A stretch of DNA of 64,000 bases from Haliea sp. E1-2-M8 (GCF_030649675.1 NZ_JAUTDR010000013.1:46200-110199), one strand, 5' to 3'. Positions 25,051-33,546 are shown, counted from the first letter of the stretch. Notes: generated from the sequence alone by a model not told the origin. Program-made: numbers and translations.

Positions 25051-26213
25051 GCCGCCTCTCCATCCAGTAACTGGCGCGCGAGCCGCTCCCGGTGCCAGGC
25101 GGCATCGCCCAGCAGAGTCTCAGTGGACTTCGCGCGCTTGAAATACAGTTGAATATCGTACTCCGCAGTAATGCCGACGCCGCCGTGCAGCTGGATGCCG
25201 CAGCCGGCATTGAAAAACGCGGCGTCGGAGCAGTAGGCCTTGGCGATGCTGGCGGCTTCCGCCAGGCCCGCGCCCAGCGGGTTTCCGGCCAGCGCCTCGT
25301 CGGCGATGCAGGCGGCGTAATAGGCGGCGGACCGCGCGGCCTCGACTTTCAGCATCATGTCCGCGGCCTTGTGCTTGATGGCCTGGTAGGAGGCGATAGT
25401 GCGGCCGAACTGCACCCGCTCCATGGTATAGGCCACGGAACTGTCCAGGGCCTGCTGGGCGACGCCTACCTGCTCGGCGGCCACCGCCACGGTGGCCAGA
25501 TCCAGGATCTTCGCCAGCGCCGGCCAGGCGCAGCCGGCCTCCCCCATCAGGGCGTCGGCGCCGAGCTTCACATCTCGCAGGGTGATGCTGGCCTGCTTGC
25601 GGGTCTGGTCCATGGTGGGCAACCACTCGCGGCTGACCCCGGCAGTATCCGCGGGCAGGACGAACAGGCTGATGCCCTCCTCACCGTCGCTGCCCGCCTC
25701 ACGCGCGGCGACAATCAGGGTCTCAGCAGTGTGGCCGTCGAGCACATAACGGTACTCGCCATTGAGCACACCGCCGTCGCCATCCGCTGCCCAGGTAGCC
25801 TGCACCGCGTGGGCATCCGGGCGACTGCCCGGGGCCATAAAGGCCAGGGTCGCGGTGCTGCCCGTGGCGATCGCCGCCAGGTACTGCTGCTTCTGCGCTT
25901 CAGTGCCAGCCACCAGCAGGGCATTGACGCCCAGGCCGACCGTGGCCAGGAACGGCGCGCACAGCAGCACCCGGCCCATCTGTTCCTGCATGGCGGCCAG
26001 CTCCACAAAGCCCAGCCCGAGGCCGCCGTAGGCTTCGGGGATGTGCAGGGCCGGCCACATCATTTCCTCGCTGATCTGCCGCCACAGGGCCTCGTCATAG
26101 CCGCGCTCGGTGGCCATGGCCGCGCGTACCGCGGCAGCGGTGGAGACCTCCGCGAGGAAGGCCCCCGCTGTGTCGCGGATCATCTGCTGTTCTTCGGTAA
26201 AGCGAAATTCCAT
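25047..26213 (-). CDS. Acyl-CoA dehydrogenase, partner-type subunit
   Basis: A 388-residue acyl-CoA dehydrogenase: MEFRFTEEQQMIRDTAGAFL, IPEAYGGLGLGFVELAAMQE, SVAYTMERVQFGRTIASYQA and GCGIQLHGGVGITAEYDIQL. The middle domain is degenerate compared with the FadE30-type protein: the usual G-x-G-S-D-x-A flavin loop is absent and reads LAFMAPGSRPDAHAVQ. This is typical of the beta-type subunit of heteromeric steroid dehydrogenases. ATG 26213 is chosen (GAGG/AGGG upstream) over a longer frame. It sits between the SDR gene and the fadE30-like gene, with ATGA coupling to the latter. The partner assignment is inferred from coupling. Confidence 0.85.
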   Translation of the reverse strand: MEFRFTEEQQMIRDTAGAFLAEVSTAAAVRAAMATERGYDEALWRQISEEMMWPALHIPEAYGGLGLGFVELAAMQEQMGRVLLCAPFLATVGLGVNALLVAGTEAQKQQYLAAIATGSTATLAFMAPGSRPDAHAVQATWAADGDGGVLNGEYRYVLDGHTAETLIVAAREAGSDGEEGISLFVLPADTAGVSREWLPTMDQTRKQASITLRDVKLGADALMGEAGCAWPALAKILDLATVAVAAEQVGVAQQALDSSVAYTMERVQFGRTIASYQAIKHKAADMMLKVEAARSAAYYAACIADEALAGNPLGAGLAEAASIAKAYCSDAAFFNAGCGIQLHGGVGITAEYDIQLYFKRAKSTETLLGDAAWHRERLARQLLDGEAA

Positions 26214-26223
26214 GGGCCCTGCC

Positions 26224-27111
26224 TCAGCTGCCGAACACTTTTTGCGCCGGCACTTCCCGGGCCAGCAACTGCGCAACCGCATCCGTCAGCTCCGCCGGAT
26301 CCCAGCGCTCGCCCTTGTCCACCGGCTCGGTCGAGCGCCAGCCATCGGCGATGGCGACCTTGCCGCCCTCGGCCTCGAACAGACGCCCGGTCACATGCGC
26401 CGACAGCGGCGACACCAGCCAGGCCACCAGCGAGGAGACATTCTCCGGCGCAAAATAATCGAAGCTGCCATCCTCCGGCTTCGCCATGCGCTGGGCCATG
26501 GCTTCCACCGCGGTAGTCATCCCCGTGCGCGCCACCGGTACCAGCCCATTGACGGTAATCCCGTAACGGCCCAGCTCCGCGGCCTGGGTCAGCGTCAGCG
26601 CCGCAATACCCGCCTTCGCCGCCGCATAGTTCGACTGTCCCACCGAGCCCTGCAGCCCGGCACCGGAGCTGGTATTGATAATTCGCGCATCCACCGCCCT
26701 GCCCTCCTTCGACAGCCCGCGCCAGTAGTGCACCGCGTGGGAGCTGATACAGAAATGCCCCTTCAGATGCACCGCCATGATCGCGTCCCAGTCCGACTCG
26801 GTCATGGACGCAAACATGCGATCGCGATTGATGCCGGCGTTGTTGACCACCGCGTGCAAGTCACCGAACGTGTCGATGGCCTGCTTCACGGCATTCAGGC
26901 TGTCGTCGTAGTTGGTGATGTCCGATGTGTTCACCACCGCCTCACCGCCCGCGGCGGTGATCTCATCCACCACCGCCTGGGCGGCGGGCTCGTTGATGTC
27001 GTTGACAACCACCTTGGCACCTTCGCTCGCCAGCACCCGCGCGTGCGCCGCGCCGAGGCCGCCGCCGGCGCCGGTGATGATCACTATTCGTCCTTCACAT
27101 GTTCTGCTCAT
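26224..27111 (-). CDS. Short-chain dehydrogenase/reductase (steroid cluster)
   Basis: A 295-residue SDR: cofactor loop VIITGAGGGLGAAHARVLAS, KVVVNDINEP, VNNAGINRDRMFASMTESDW, IINTSSGAGLQGS, the active-site SNYAAAKAGIAALTLTQAAE, and a ~45-residue C-terminal extension rich in acidic residues. The family includes 3-hydroxyacyl-CoA dehydrogenases of the 'hydroxysteroid dehydrogenase 4' type that have the same NNAGINRD segment. In this cluster it probably oxidises a hydroxyacyl-CoA in ring or side-chain beta-oxidation. AGGAAGAACGCA precedes ATG 27111. Upstream lies the repeat-containing gap 27112-27473, so this gene may begin a separate transcript. Confidence 0.85.
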   Translation of the reverse strand: MSRTCEGRIVIITGAGGGLGAAHARVLASEGAKVVVNDINEPAAQAVVDEITAAGGEAVVNTSDITNYDDSLNAVKQAIDTFGDLHAVVNNAGINRDRMFASMTESDWDAIMAVHLKGHFCISSHAVHYWRGLSKEGRAVDARIINTSSGAGLQGSVGQSNYAAAKAGIAALTLTQAAELGRYGITVNGLVPVARTGMTTAVEAMAQRMAKPEDGSFDYFAPENVSSLVAWLVSPLSAHVTGRLFEAEGGKVAIADGWRSTEPVDKGERWDPAELTDAVAQLLAREVPAQKVFGS

Positions 27112-27188
27112 TGCGTTCTTCCTGTCTGTCTATTCGTCGAGTTCATTCTAAGTGGTCAGGCGGTGTGAGATCCGCTGCACAGGTGAGC

Positions 27189-27276
27189 GGCAGAGGGTTC
27201 CGGGACACGCCGTAAATACGTCCATGTAGGCTCGTATCGCGCATCCATGCGCTCAACGGTCCCGGAACCCTCTGCC
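27189..27276 (-). repeat. Structured repeat copy C (B/C subtype)
   Basis: An 18-bp perfect outer inverted repeat (GGCAGAGGGTTCCGGGAC at 27189-27206 with its complement at 27259-27276) encloses, on the minus strand, a core identical to copy B for about 57 bases, including both hairpins. Only the arms differ. Copy C is inverted relative to copy B. Confidence 0.85.
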
Positions 27277-27336
27277 CCTCCCCTGCGCTGCTACCTTCGG
27301 TGCCATCTAGCAGTCCGGCACAGATCAAGGCGGATT

Positions 27337-27434
27337 GCCCTGGTGGGGCCTGCCGGGACTGTGTGAGACATGGATGTCGAACACAAGCCCCCATGGACGG
27401 GTTCACGGCGTGTCCCGGCAGGCCCCAGCAGGGC
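27337..27434 (+). repeat. Structured repeat copy D (A/D subtype)
   Basis: Outer arms of 23 bp with one mismatch (27337-27359 with 27412-27434; inner part TGGGGCCTGCCGGGAC) enclose a 52-base core. Hairpin 1 is GAC-ATGGAT-GTC and hairpin 2 is CCC-ATGGAC-GGG, preceded by CACAAGCC and followed by TTCACGGCGT. Core matches copy A best. The 27277-27336 and 27435-27473 spacers show no gene. Confidence 0.82.
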
Positions 27435-27473
27435 GATGCGCCGAGCTACGGAGTACCTGCAAGCTACCGAAGG

Positions 27474-28622
27474 CTACAACCGCTCAATGATGGTGACGTT
27501 AGCCTGCCCACCTCCCTCACACATGGTCTGCAACCCATACCGCCCCCCCGTCCGCTCCAGCTCATGCAACAAGGTCGTCATCAACTTCGTGCCCGTAGCA
27601 CCCAAGGGGTGGCCCAGGGCGATGGCACCGCCGTTGACGTTGGTGCGGGCGTGGTCGTAGCCGGTGTCCGCCAGCCAGGCCATGGCCACGGAGGCGAAGG
27701 CTTCGTTGATTTCCACCAGGTCGATATCCGCCAGGGTCATGCCCGCGCGCTTCAATGCGTACTCGGTGGCGGGGATGGGCGCGGTCAGCATCCAGATCGG
27801 GTCGGCAGCGCGCACGCTCATGTGGGCGATGCGGGCGCGAGGGGTGAGCTTGTAGCGCTTCAATGCGGCCTCGGAGACGATCAGCATCGCGGAGGAGGCG
27901 TCACAGGTCTGGCTGGAGACGGCCGCGGTGATACTGCCGCCTTCCTGCAGCGGCTGCAGTTCCGCCATTTTTTCCATGGTGGTCTGGCGCGGGGTTTCGT
28001 CCATTGCCACGCCGGCCAGCGGTGCGATTTCGCGGCTGAAGCGGCCCTCGTCAATTGCGCGCAGGGCGCGGCTGTGGGATTCCAGGGCGAAGGCTTCCAT
28101 GTCCTGCCGGGAGAAGCCCCACTTGTCGGCGATCATCTGCGCGGAGTTGAACTGGGACACGGGCACGTTGCCGTAGCGCTTGACCCAGCCTTCGCTACCC
28201 GAGAAGGGGTCGCTGAAGCCCATTGGCTGCGCCGCCAGCATGGCCGAGGAAATCGGTATCTGGGTCATGGTCTGCACGCCGCCGGCGATGACCACGTCGT
28301 TGACGCCCGCCATGATCGCCTGGGCCGCAAAGTGCACGGCCTGCTGGGAGGAGCCGCACTGGCGGTCCACAGTAGTGCCGGGCACGGCTTCGTCGAGGCC
28401 CGCCGCCAGCCAGGCGGTGCGGGCGATGTCGCCGGCCAGGGGGCCGATGGTATCGACGCAGCCGAAGATCACATCGTCATAGTCACCGTCGGGAATGCCG
28501 TTGCGTTCCACCAGGGTCTTCAATACGTGGGCGCCGAGGTCGGCGCCGTGGATGCCGGCCAGGCCGCCCTTGCGCCGGCCGGTGGGGCTGCGCACTGCAT
28601 CTACGATATAGGCATCTGCCAT
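27474..28622 (-). CDS. fadA6: FadA6-like thiolase (steroid ring degradation)
   Basis: A 382-residue thiolase close in pattern to mycobacterial FadA6: [40 protein letters not shown], nucleophile Cys89 in [61 protein letters not shown] and [10 protein letters not shown] with the second Cys. In HIP catabolism FadA6 performs the last thiolytic cleavage of the opened ring product. All catalytic residues are present. It follows the short acyl-CoA dehydrogenase by 21 bases, with AAGGA upstream of ATG 28622. It probably ends the upstream transcript, since repeats and a 362-base gap follow. Confidence 0.88.
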   Translation of the reverse strand: MADAYIVDAVRSPTGRRKGGLAGIHGADLGAHVLKTLVERNGIPDGDYDDVIFGCVDTIGPLAGDIARTAWLAAGLDEAVPGTTVDRQCGSSQQAVHFAAQAIMAGVNDVVIAGGVQTMTQIPISSAMLAAQPMGFSDPFSGSEGWVKRYGNVPVSQFNSAQMIADKWGFSRQDMEAFALESHSRALRAIDEGRFSREIAPLAGVAMDETPRQTTMEKMAELQPLQEGGSITAAVSSQTCDASSAMLIVSEAALKRYKLTPRARIAHMSVRAADPIWMLTAPIPATEYALKRAGMTLADIDLVEINEAFASVAMAWLADTGYDHARTNVNGGAIALGHPLGATGTKLMTTLLHELERTGGRYGLQTMCEGGGQANVTIIERL

Positions 28623-28643
28623 GGTTCTGGTTCCTTGTCTGGA

Positions 28644-29690
28644 TTACTGAAAGGTGGCGCCGGCGCCGAGGACGGCGTCCTCGGCAAAAATCGCCTGCGC
28701 GACCTGTTGCTTGTGGAAGCCGGCATCGCCCCAGGTGTTGGCCAGGGCCCAGGCTTTCTTCATGAAAATATGCAGATCCACTTCCCAGGTGTAACCCATG
28801 GCGCCGTGGACCTGAATGCTGTTTTTTGCCGCCAGGTTCGCCGCCTCGCAGGCCGCCAGCTTGGCATGGGCCACATGGCCTGCAGCAGAGGTGGCGTCCT
28901 CCGCCACTGCATAGGCGGCGCGGTACACAGGCGCTTTCGCATATTCCAGTTTCACCGCCACATTGGCCAGGTGATGCTTGACCGCCTGGAAGGAGCCGAT
29001 GGGTTTGCCGAACTGCTTGCGGTCGGTGGTGTAGGCCACGGAGAGATCCACCATGCGCTGGGCCAGGCCCAGGGCCTGGGCCGCACAGCCCAGGGCACCG
29101 CGGTTCAGGCTGGCGCTGCGCAGTTCCGCCGCCCGCTCGCCCGTCAGTACTGGCGCCACGCCCTCGTTCACAGTCACCGTGAACAGGCGCCGGCCGGGGT
29201 CGATGCTCTGGTTGTGTTCGCAGGCAAACTGGCCCTGCTCCAGGGCGTACAACTGGCCACCCTGTTCCAGCAGCAGCAGGTCCGCGACGTGGGCGTCCTC
29301 CGCCAGCAGATTCTGTTCCAGGGCGACGACAATGCGGGCCTCACCGGACGCGGCCCGCGGCAGCCAGCTTGCGGCCAGCTCACCACCGATATCCCGCAGC
29401 AGGGGCACGCCCACCAGCGCGTGGTTCACCAGCGACTCCGGCAGGGCCACATAGCCACACTCCTGCGCCAGCAGGACAAAATCCAGGGCGGTCATGCCCA
29501 GACCATCGTGCTCCTCGGGCACCGTCATGCCGGTGAGGCCAAGCTCGGCCAGCTGCTGCCACAGGGCCGGCTCGCGGCCGCTGTCCGTATCCCAGCCCGC
29601 GCGCAGGCGCTCGGGGGTAATTTCGTTGACCAAAAAATCGCGCACGGAGTCCTGGAACAGGAGCTGGTCTTCGCTGAATGTAAAGTCCAT
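28644..29690 (-). CDS. FadE32/FadE33-like acyl-CoA dehydrogenase (short subunit)
   Basis: A 348-residue acyl-CoA dehydrogenase of the shorter partner type. It has N-domain MDFTFSEDQLLFQDSVRDFL, EEHDGLGMTALDFVLLAQEC, a reduced middle domain lacking the G-x-G-S-D flavin loop, then SVAYTTDRKQFGKPIGSFQA and NSIQVHGAMGYTWEVDLHIF. ATG 29690 (GAGG upstream) is two bases past the stop of the full-length dehydrogenase; the longer frame from 29981 is rejected because it would lie inside that gene. In mycobacteria FadE31 forms heterotetramers with FadE32 or FadE33, and this gene pair has the same arrangement. Which of the two it matches cannot be decided by eye. Confidence 0.85.
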   Translation of the reverse strand: MDFTFSEDQLLFQDSVRDFLVNEITPERLRAGWDTDSGREPALWQQLAELGLTGMTVPEEHDGLGMTALDFVLLAQECGYVALPESLVNHALVGVPLLRDIGGELAASWLPRAASGEARIVVALEQNLLAEDAHVADLLLLEQGGQLYALEQGQFACEHNQSIDPGRRLFTVTVNEGVAPVLTGERAAELRSASLNRGALGCAAQALGLAQRMVDLSVAYTTDRKQFGKPIGSFQAVKHHLANVAVKLEYAKAPVYRAAYAVAEDATSAAGHVAHAKLAACEAANLAAKNSIQVHGAMGYTWEVDLHIFMKKAWALANTWGDAGFHKQQVAQAIFAEDAVLGAGATFQ

Positions 29691-29692
29691 GG

Positions 29693-30856
29693 TTACCTCG
29701 GCATGCCCAGCATGCGTTCTGCAATGATGTTCCGCTGGATCTCGTTGGTGCCGGCGTAGATGGGGCCGGACTGGGAGAACAGCCAGCCGTCCAGCCACTT
29801 GCCCACACCCTGCGCCGCGGGCGCGTGGGACAGCAATTCGGCCCGGGCACCGAGAATGCTCATGGCAGTGGCGTGCATGTTCTGGTCCAGCTCCGACCAG
29901 AAGATCTTGTTGGTGGAGGACTCGGCGCCGATCTTGCCGCCCTGGCTCAGGCGGCAGGCAGTCTGGTAGGTACTCAGGCAATAGCTCTCCGCATCCAGCC
30001 AGGCGCGGATCACCGCCTCCTTGATGGCGGGATCCTGGCTCGCGGTGGCCTCGTTCTCCAGATACAGCTGCACCAGCCGGCGGGCGGTTTCCTGGAAGCG
30101 CGCGGGTGAACGCAGCATCAGGCCGCGCTCGAAGCCGGCGGTGGCCATGGCCACGGCCCAGCCGGCACCCTCGTCACCGAGGCGGTTGTTGACATCCACT
30201 TCCACATTGTCGAAGAAGATCTCGGCGAAACCGGGCAGGCCGTCCAGCTGCGGGATCGGGCGCACGGTGATGCCCGGGGTTTGCAGCGGCACCAGGATAA
30301 AGGTGAGGCCGCGGTGGCGCTCGGACTCCGGGTCGGTGCGGAACATGCCGAACAGCCAGTCCGCCCACACCGCGCGGGTGGACCAGGTCTTCTGGCCATT
30401 GATGATGTACTTGTCGCCCTCGCGGCGGGCGCTGGAGCGGATCGCCGCCATGTCGGAACCGGCACCGGGCTCGGACCAGCCCTGGGCCCAGATGTCGCGG
30501 CCCTCGGCCATCGCCGGCAGGAATCGCTCCTTTTGCTCGTCGGTGCCATACTCCATCAGGGTGGGGCCGAGCAGGAAAATACCGTTCTGGTTGACCCGCA
30601 GGGGCGCGCGAGCGCGGTAGTACTCCTCCTCGAAGATCAGCCACTCGATCAGGTCGCAGCCGCGGCCGCCGAGTGTCTCGGGCCAGGTAACCATGCCCCA
30701 GCGGCCCTGGTTCAGGGTCGCCTCCCAGTCGCGGTGCTGCCGGAAGCCTTCGGCGGTGTCAAAGCTCTGCAGCGGCTCGGCGGGAACATGCTCCGCCAGC
30801 CAGGCGCGCACTTCTTCGCGGAAGGCCTGCTGCTGTTCGGTGTAGGACAGATTCAT
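29693..30856 (-). CDS. FadE31-like acyl-CoA dehydrogenase (large subunit)
   Basis: A 387-residue full-length acyl-CoA dehydrogenase: MVTWPETLGGRGCDLIEWLI, WAQGWSEPGAGSDMAAIRSS (flavin loop intact), YIINGQKTWSTRAVWADWLF, FAEIFFDNVEVDVNNRLG, GFERGLMLRSP and YAGTNEIQRNIIAERMLGMP. Paired with the short-subunit gene immediately downstream it would form an alpha2beta2 enzyme, as shown for FadE31 with FadE32 or FadE33. ATG 30856 is chosen (AGGA at good spacing); the frame can extend three bases to a TTG. It lies 15 bases after the echA20-like gene. Confidence 0.87.
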   Translation of the reverse strand: MNLSYTEQQQAFREEVRAWLAEHVPAEPLQSFDTAEGFRQHRDWEATLNQGRWGMVTWPETLGGRGCDLIEWLIFEEEYYRARAPLRVNQNGIFLLGPTLMEYGTDEQKERFLPAMAEGRDIWAQGWSEPGAGSDMAAIRSSARREGDKYIINGQKTWSTRAVWADWLFGMFRTDPESERHRGLTFILVPLQTPGITVRPIPQLDGLPGFAEIFFDNVEVDVNNRLGDEGAGWAVAMATAGFERGLMLRSPARFQETARRLVQLYLENEATASQDPAIKEAVIRAWLDAESYCLSTYQTACRLSQGGKIGAESSTNKIFWSELDQNMHATAMSILGARAELLSHAPAAQGVGKWLDGWLFSQSGPIYAGTNEIQRNIIAERMLGMPR

Positions 30857-30871
30857 CAATGATTCCTGCGC

Positions 30872-31624
30872 TTAAAACTTGGCGTCGCGTTTCTGCACGA
30901 AGGCGTCGCGGGATTCCTGGGAGTCGCCCATGGTGTAGGCTTCCAGGGTAAAGCCCTGCTCGGAGCGGTATTTGTCTTCCAGATTGCCGTCCTCAATACC
31001 GTTCAGGGCCTCCTTGGCCAGCTTCACCATGGCCGGGGATTTCTCCGCGATCTTCGCGGCAATCCCGCGCGCCGTCGGCAGCAGTTCGTCCCTGGGCACC
31101 ACTTTCTCGATGGCACCCAGACGATAGGCTTCAGCGGCATCGATAAATTCGCCGGTGAAGTACATGTAGCGCACCTTCTGTACCGGGAACATGCGCTGCA
31201 GGTGGGCGCCGCCGCCCATGGCGCCGCGGTCGATCTCCGGCACCCCGAAGCGGGCACAGTCGGAAGCCAACAGCACATCCGCCGCGCCGGCCATGCCGAT
31301 ACCGCCACCGAGGACAAAACCGTGCAGGGCAATGACCACCGGCTTCGGGTTGCGGTGGATGGCGCGAAAGGTCTCGTAGTTCCCCTTGTTCACCGCGACG
31401 ATGCACTGGGGATCGGCGGCCAGCTCCTTGATGTCCACGCCGGCGCAGAAGCCCCTGCCCTCGGCGGCAATCAGAATGACGCGCACTTCGTCGTTTGCGC
31501 CCAGCTCGTCGATTTCCCGGGCGATGGCAAACCAGCCGGCGCTGTTGAAGGCGTTGACCGGCGGCTGATTGAGGATCATCTCGGCGATGCCGTCGCTGAT
31601 GGTGGTGCTAAAGGGTTTGTTCAT
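30872..31624 (-). CDS. echA20: EchA20-like ring D hydrolase (crotonase family)
   Basis: A 250-residue crotonase-fold protein: AAEGRGFCAGVDIKELAADP and ALHGFVLGGGIGMAGAADVL form the oxyanion hole, followed by FGVPEIDRGAMGGGAHLQRM. In M. tuberculosis EchA20 hydrolyses ring D of the 5-oxo HIP-type CoA ester, and length (247 there) and operon position agree. It lies one base before the ipdC stop codon region (ATG 31624, ipdC stop 31628-31626) with AGGTAGCTGAC upstream. The crotonase family has many functions, so the assignment rests largely on the flanking ipdA, ipdB, ipdC and fadE genes. Confidence 0.83.
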   Translation of the reverse strand: MNKPFSTTISDGIAEMILNQPPVNAFNSAGWFAIAREIDELGANDEVRVILIAAEGRGFCAGVDIKELAADPQCIVAVNKGNYETFRAIHRNPKPVVIALHGFVLGGGIGMAGAADVLLASDCARFGVPEIDRGAMGGGAHLQRMFPVQKVRYMYFTGEFIDAAEAYRLGAIEKVVPRDELLPTARGIAAKIAEKSPAMVKLAKEALNGIEDGNLEDKYRSEQGFTLEAYTMGDSQESRDAFVQKRDAKF

Positions 31625-31625
31625 G

Positions 31626-32711
31626 TCAGCTACCTGCCTGTGTGCCTGGATTGGCCCGCTGCGCCAGTGCAGTCAGGCGTTGTTCGGCTTCCGCGACGAT
31701 GGCCCGCACCAGCTCCTCGCAGCTCAGCAGGCTGTCGATGACGCCCGCCACCTGGCCGCTGGGCAGCACGCCCCGGGAAGGCTCACCATCGACCATGGCC
31801 TTCTGGATGATCATCGGCGCGTTGGCGGACATGATGGCCTGGGCCGCGGTCATGTCGTCGCTGCGGGTCATGGCGAATGCAGACTTTAGCAGACCGACCA
31901 GGCTGGCGCCGGTGTGCTGGCGGAAAGCCAGGCCGTTGCGAATGGCGATAAGCAGCTTGCGCAGGGTGCCCGCACGCTCCAGCTCGCCCAGCAGCTCGTT
32001 CATGATCATGCGCTGGGGCAGGCCATCCATGGCCCGGGAGACGATGATTTCTCCCGGGTTCTTGCAGTCCAGGTAGCGCTGCAGGGTCGCGTCCGGCACC
32101 GGGGATTCCCGGGTCAGCAGGAACCGGGTGCCCATGGCGATGCCGTCCGCGCCCCAGGCCATCGCGGCCACCAGGCCGCGGCCGTCCTTGAAGCCACCGG
32201 CGGCCACTACGGGTATCTTCTCACCCACCGCGTCAATCACCTGCGGGATCAGCAGGGTAGTGGGCACCGCGCCGGTATGGCCGCCACCCTCCCCGCCCTG
32301 CACGGTGACCGCATCCGCGCCCAGCTCCACCGCCTTGAGGGCGTGCTTGGGCAAGCCGACGGTGGGCATGCAGACCACACCCGCGTCCTTGAGCTTGCGA
32401 ATCATGTCCGGGCCCGGTGACCGGGAATAGCTCACCGCTCTCACCCCGTGACGGATCACCATATCCACGATATCCGCCGCGTTGGGCTGGTACATATGGA
32501 AGTTGACGCCAAAGGGTTTATCGGTGAGTTCCTTCACCCGCAGGATATCGCGCTCCATCTCCGCCGGGGGGATGGTGGCGCCGGCGAGGAAGCCGAACGC
32601 GCCGGCGTTGCAACTGCCGGCCACCAGGTTCGGGTCCGCCACCCAGCCCATCGCCGTCTGCACGATGGGATAGCGGCAGCCAAGCAATTCCGTGAGTCGT
32701 GTCGTTAACAT
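31626..32711 (-). CDS. ipdC: IpdC-like flavin-dependent enzyme (NPD family)
   Basis: A 361-residue TIM-barrel flavoprotein of the nitronate monooxygenase/enoyl reductase group: ELLGCRYPIVQTAMGWVADP, PFGVNFHMYQPNAADIVDMV, DAVTVQGGEGGGHTGAVPTT, IPVVAAGGFKDGRGLVAAMA and GADGIAMGTRFLLTRESPVP (FMN phosphate site). In HIP catabolism IpdC introduces a double bond in ring C before hydrolysis by IpdAB. ATG 32711 (GAGG upstream) follows the ipdB stop by 10 bases; the longer frame from 33104 overlaps ipdB and is rejected. The C-terminal ~100 residues are helical and specific to this subgroup. Confidence 0.87.
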   Translation of the reverse strand: MLTTRLTELLGCRYPIVQTAMGWVADPNLVAGSCNAGAFGFLAGATIPPAEMERDILRVKELTDKPFGVNFHMYQPNAADIVDMVIRHGVRAVSYSRSPGPDMIRKLKDAGVVCMPTVGLPKHALKAVELGADAVTVQGGEGGGHTGAVPTTLLIPQVIDAVGEKIPVVAAGGFKDGRGLVAAMAWGADGIAMGTRFLLTRESPVPDATLQRYLDCKNPGEIIVSRAMDGLPQRMIMNELLGELERAGTLRKLLIAIRNGLAFRQHTGASLVGLLKSAFAMTRSDDMTAAQAIMSANAPMIIQKAMVDGEPSRGVLPSGQVAGVIDSLLSCEELVRAIVAEAEQRLTALAQRANPGTQAGS

Positions 32712-32721
32712 CTTATGAGCC

Positions 32722-33525
32722 TCAGCCGCGGTTGCCCGGCGGGTTGTCGGCGATCTGGGCCGCGCGCTGGTTGTGTGGGTCCAGCGCGGCGATAATCGCC
32801 AGCTGATCCTGCGTCGGCGCCGGCGTGGTCGGAACCGTGGCGGGAATGCTGAGCGCAAAGCCGGTGTTCTCCTGTACCTGCTCCGCGGTGATACCCGGGT
32901 GCAGGGACAGCAGGCGCAGCTGGTGGTCGGGGCCGCCGAAATCCAGTACACAGAGGTCGGTGACCACGCGGCGGATATCCACATCATCCAGCGAGCGACC
33001 CCGCGGCAGCCGTGCCGGGTTGTAGCCGATGGAGGACACGTAGTCGCACTCGCCATCAATGAAGACGCGGCTGTTGTGCCCCGGTACAAAGAAGCTGTTG
33101 GCATGGGAAATGGAGTTCCCGGGGAAGCCGCGGGCCCCCAGCATCATCACCTTGGGCTGCCGATAGGTGCCCCCCAGGGCCGAGGTATTGGTCTGGCCGT
33201 AGCGGTCGATCTGGGTCGGGCCCAACATGGCGTGGCGCTTGCCGCTCCAGACATTGTCGAAGATGCGGGAAAAACCCATCCAGGTTTCATTGGCCTGGTG
33301 GAAATCTGCCGGCCGCTTGCCGATGGGGTTGGGCTCGCTGAGCAGGAAGGACTCGGAGTCCGTCATCATCAGGTCCGGGTTGAAGGTTTTCATCGCCAGG
33401 CTGGCGGCCAGGCGCGGAATCACGCCGATACCGGTGGCCAGCACCTCGCCGTCGTGGCGAAAGGCCTCGGCCGCGGCGACGATGCACAGTTCGGCCAGGG
33501 TGTAGTCGGTTGCTGCTGTAGACAT
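32722..33525 (-). CDS. ipdB: IpdB-like subunit of ring C hydrolase
   Basis: A 267-residue CoA-transferase-fold protein. LAELCIVAAAEAFRHDGEVL, GIGVIPRLAASLAMKTFNPD, AMLGPTQIDRYGQTNTSALG and FGGPDHQLRLLSLHPGITAE are typical of the beta subunit. IpdAB is known to hydrolyse ring C of the COCHEA-CoA precursor rather than transfer CoA, and Comamonas ScdL1L2 are its counterparts. ATG 33525 is preferred (GGGAGAAACACTAC upstream) over the frame start at 33546. The gene lies 21 bases after ipdA. Adjacent placement of both subunits with ipdC and echA20 strongly supports this reading. Confidence 0.88.
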   Translation of the reverse strand: MSTAATDYTLAELCIVAAAEAFRHDGEVLATGIGVIPRLAASLAMKTFNPDLMMTDSESFLLSEPNPIGKRPADFHQANETWMGFSRIFDNVWSGKRHAMLGPTQIDRYGQTNTSALGGTYRQPKVMMLGARGFPGNSISHANSFFVPGHNSRVFIDGECDYVSSIGYNPARLPRGRSLDDVDIRRVVTDLCVLDFGGPDHQLRLLSLHPGITAEQVQENTGFALSIPATVPTTPAPTQDQLAIIAALDPHNQRAAQIADNPPGNRG

Positions 33526-33546
33526 GTAGTGTTTCTCCCTAGCCAA

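Noticed and set aside
22641-27434. Four repeated blocks considered as a CRISPR array
   Set aside because: Only two copies per gap, spacers are unequal (60-150 bases), orientation alternates, and no cas genes are present.
27300-29759. Plus-strand 819-codon open frame over fadA6 and the short dehydrogenase
   Set aside because: Antisense shadow of confirmed thiolase and dehydrogenase genes; no ribosome site and no family pattern.
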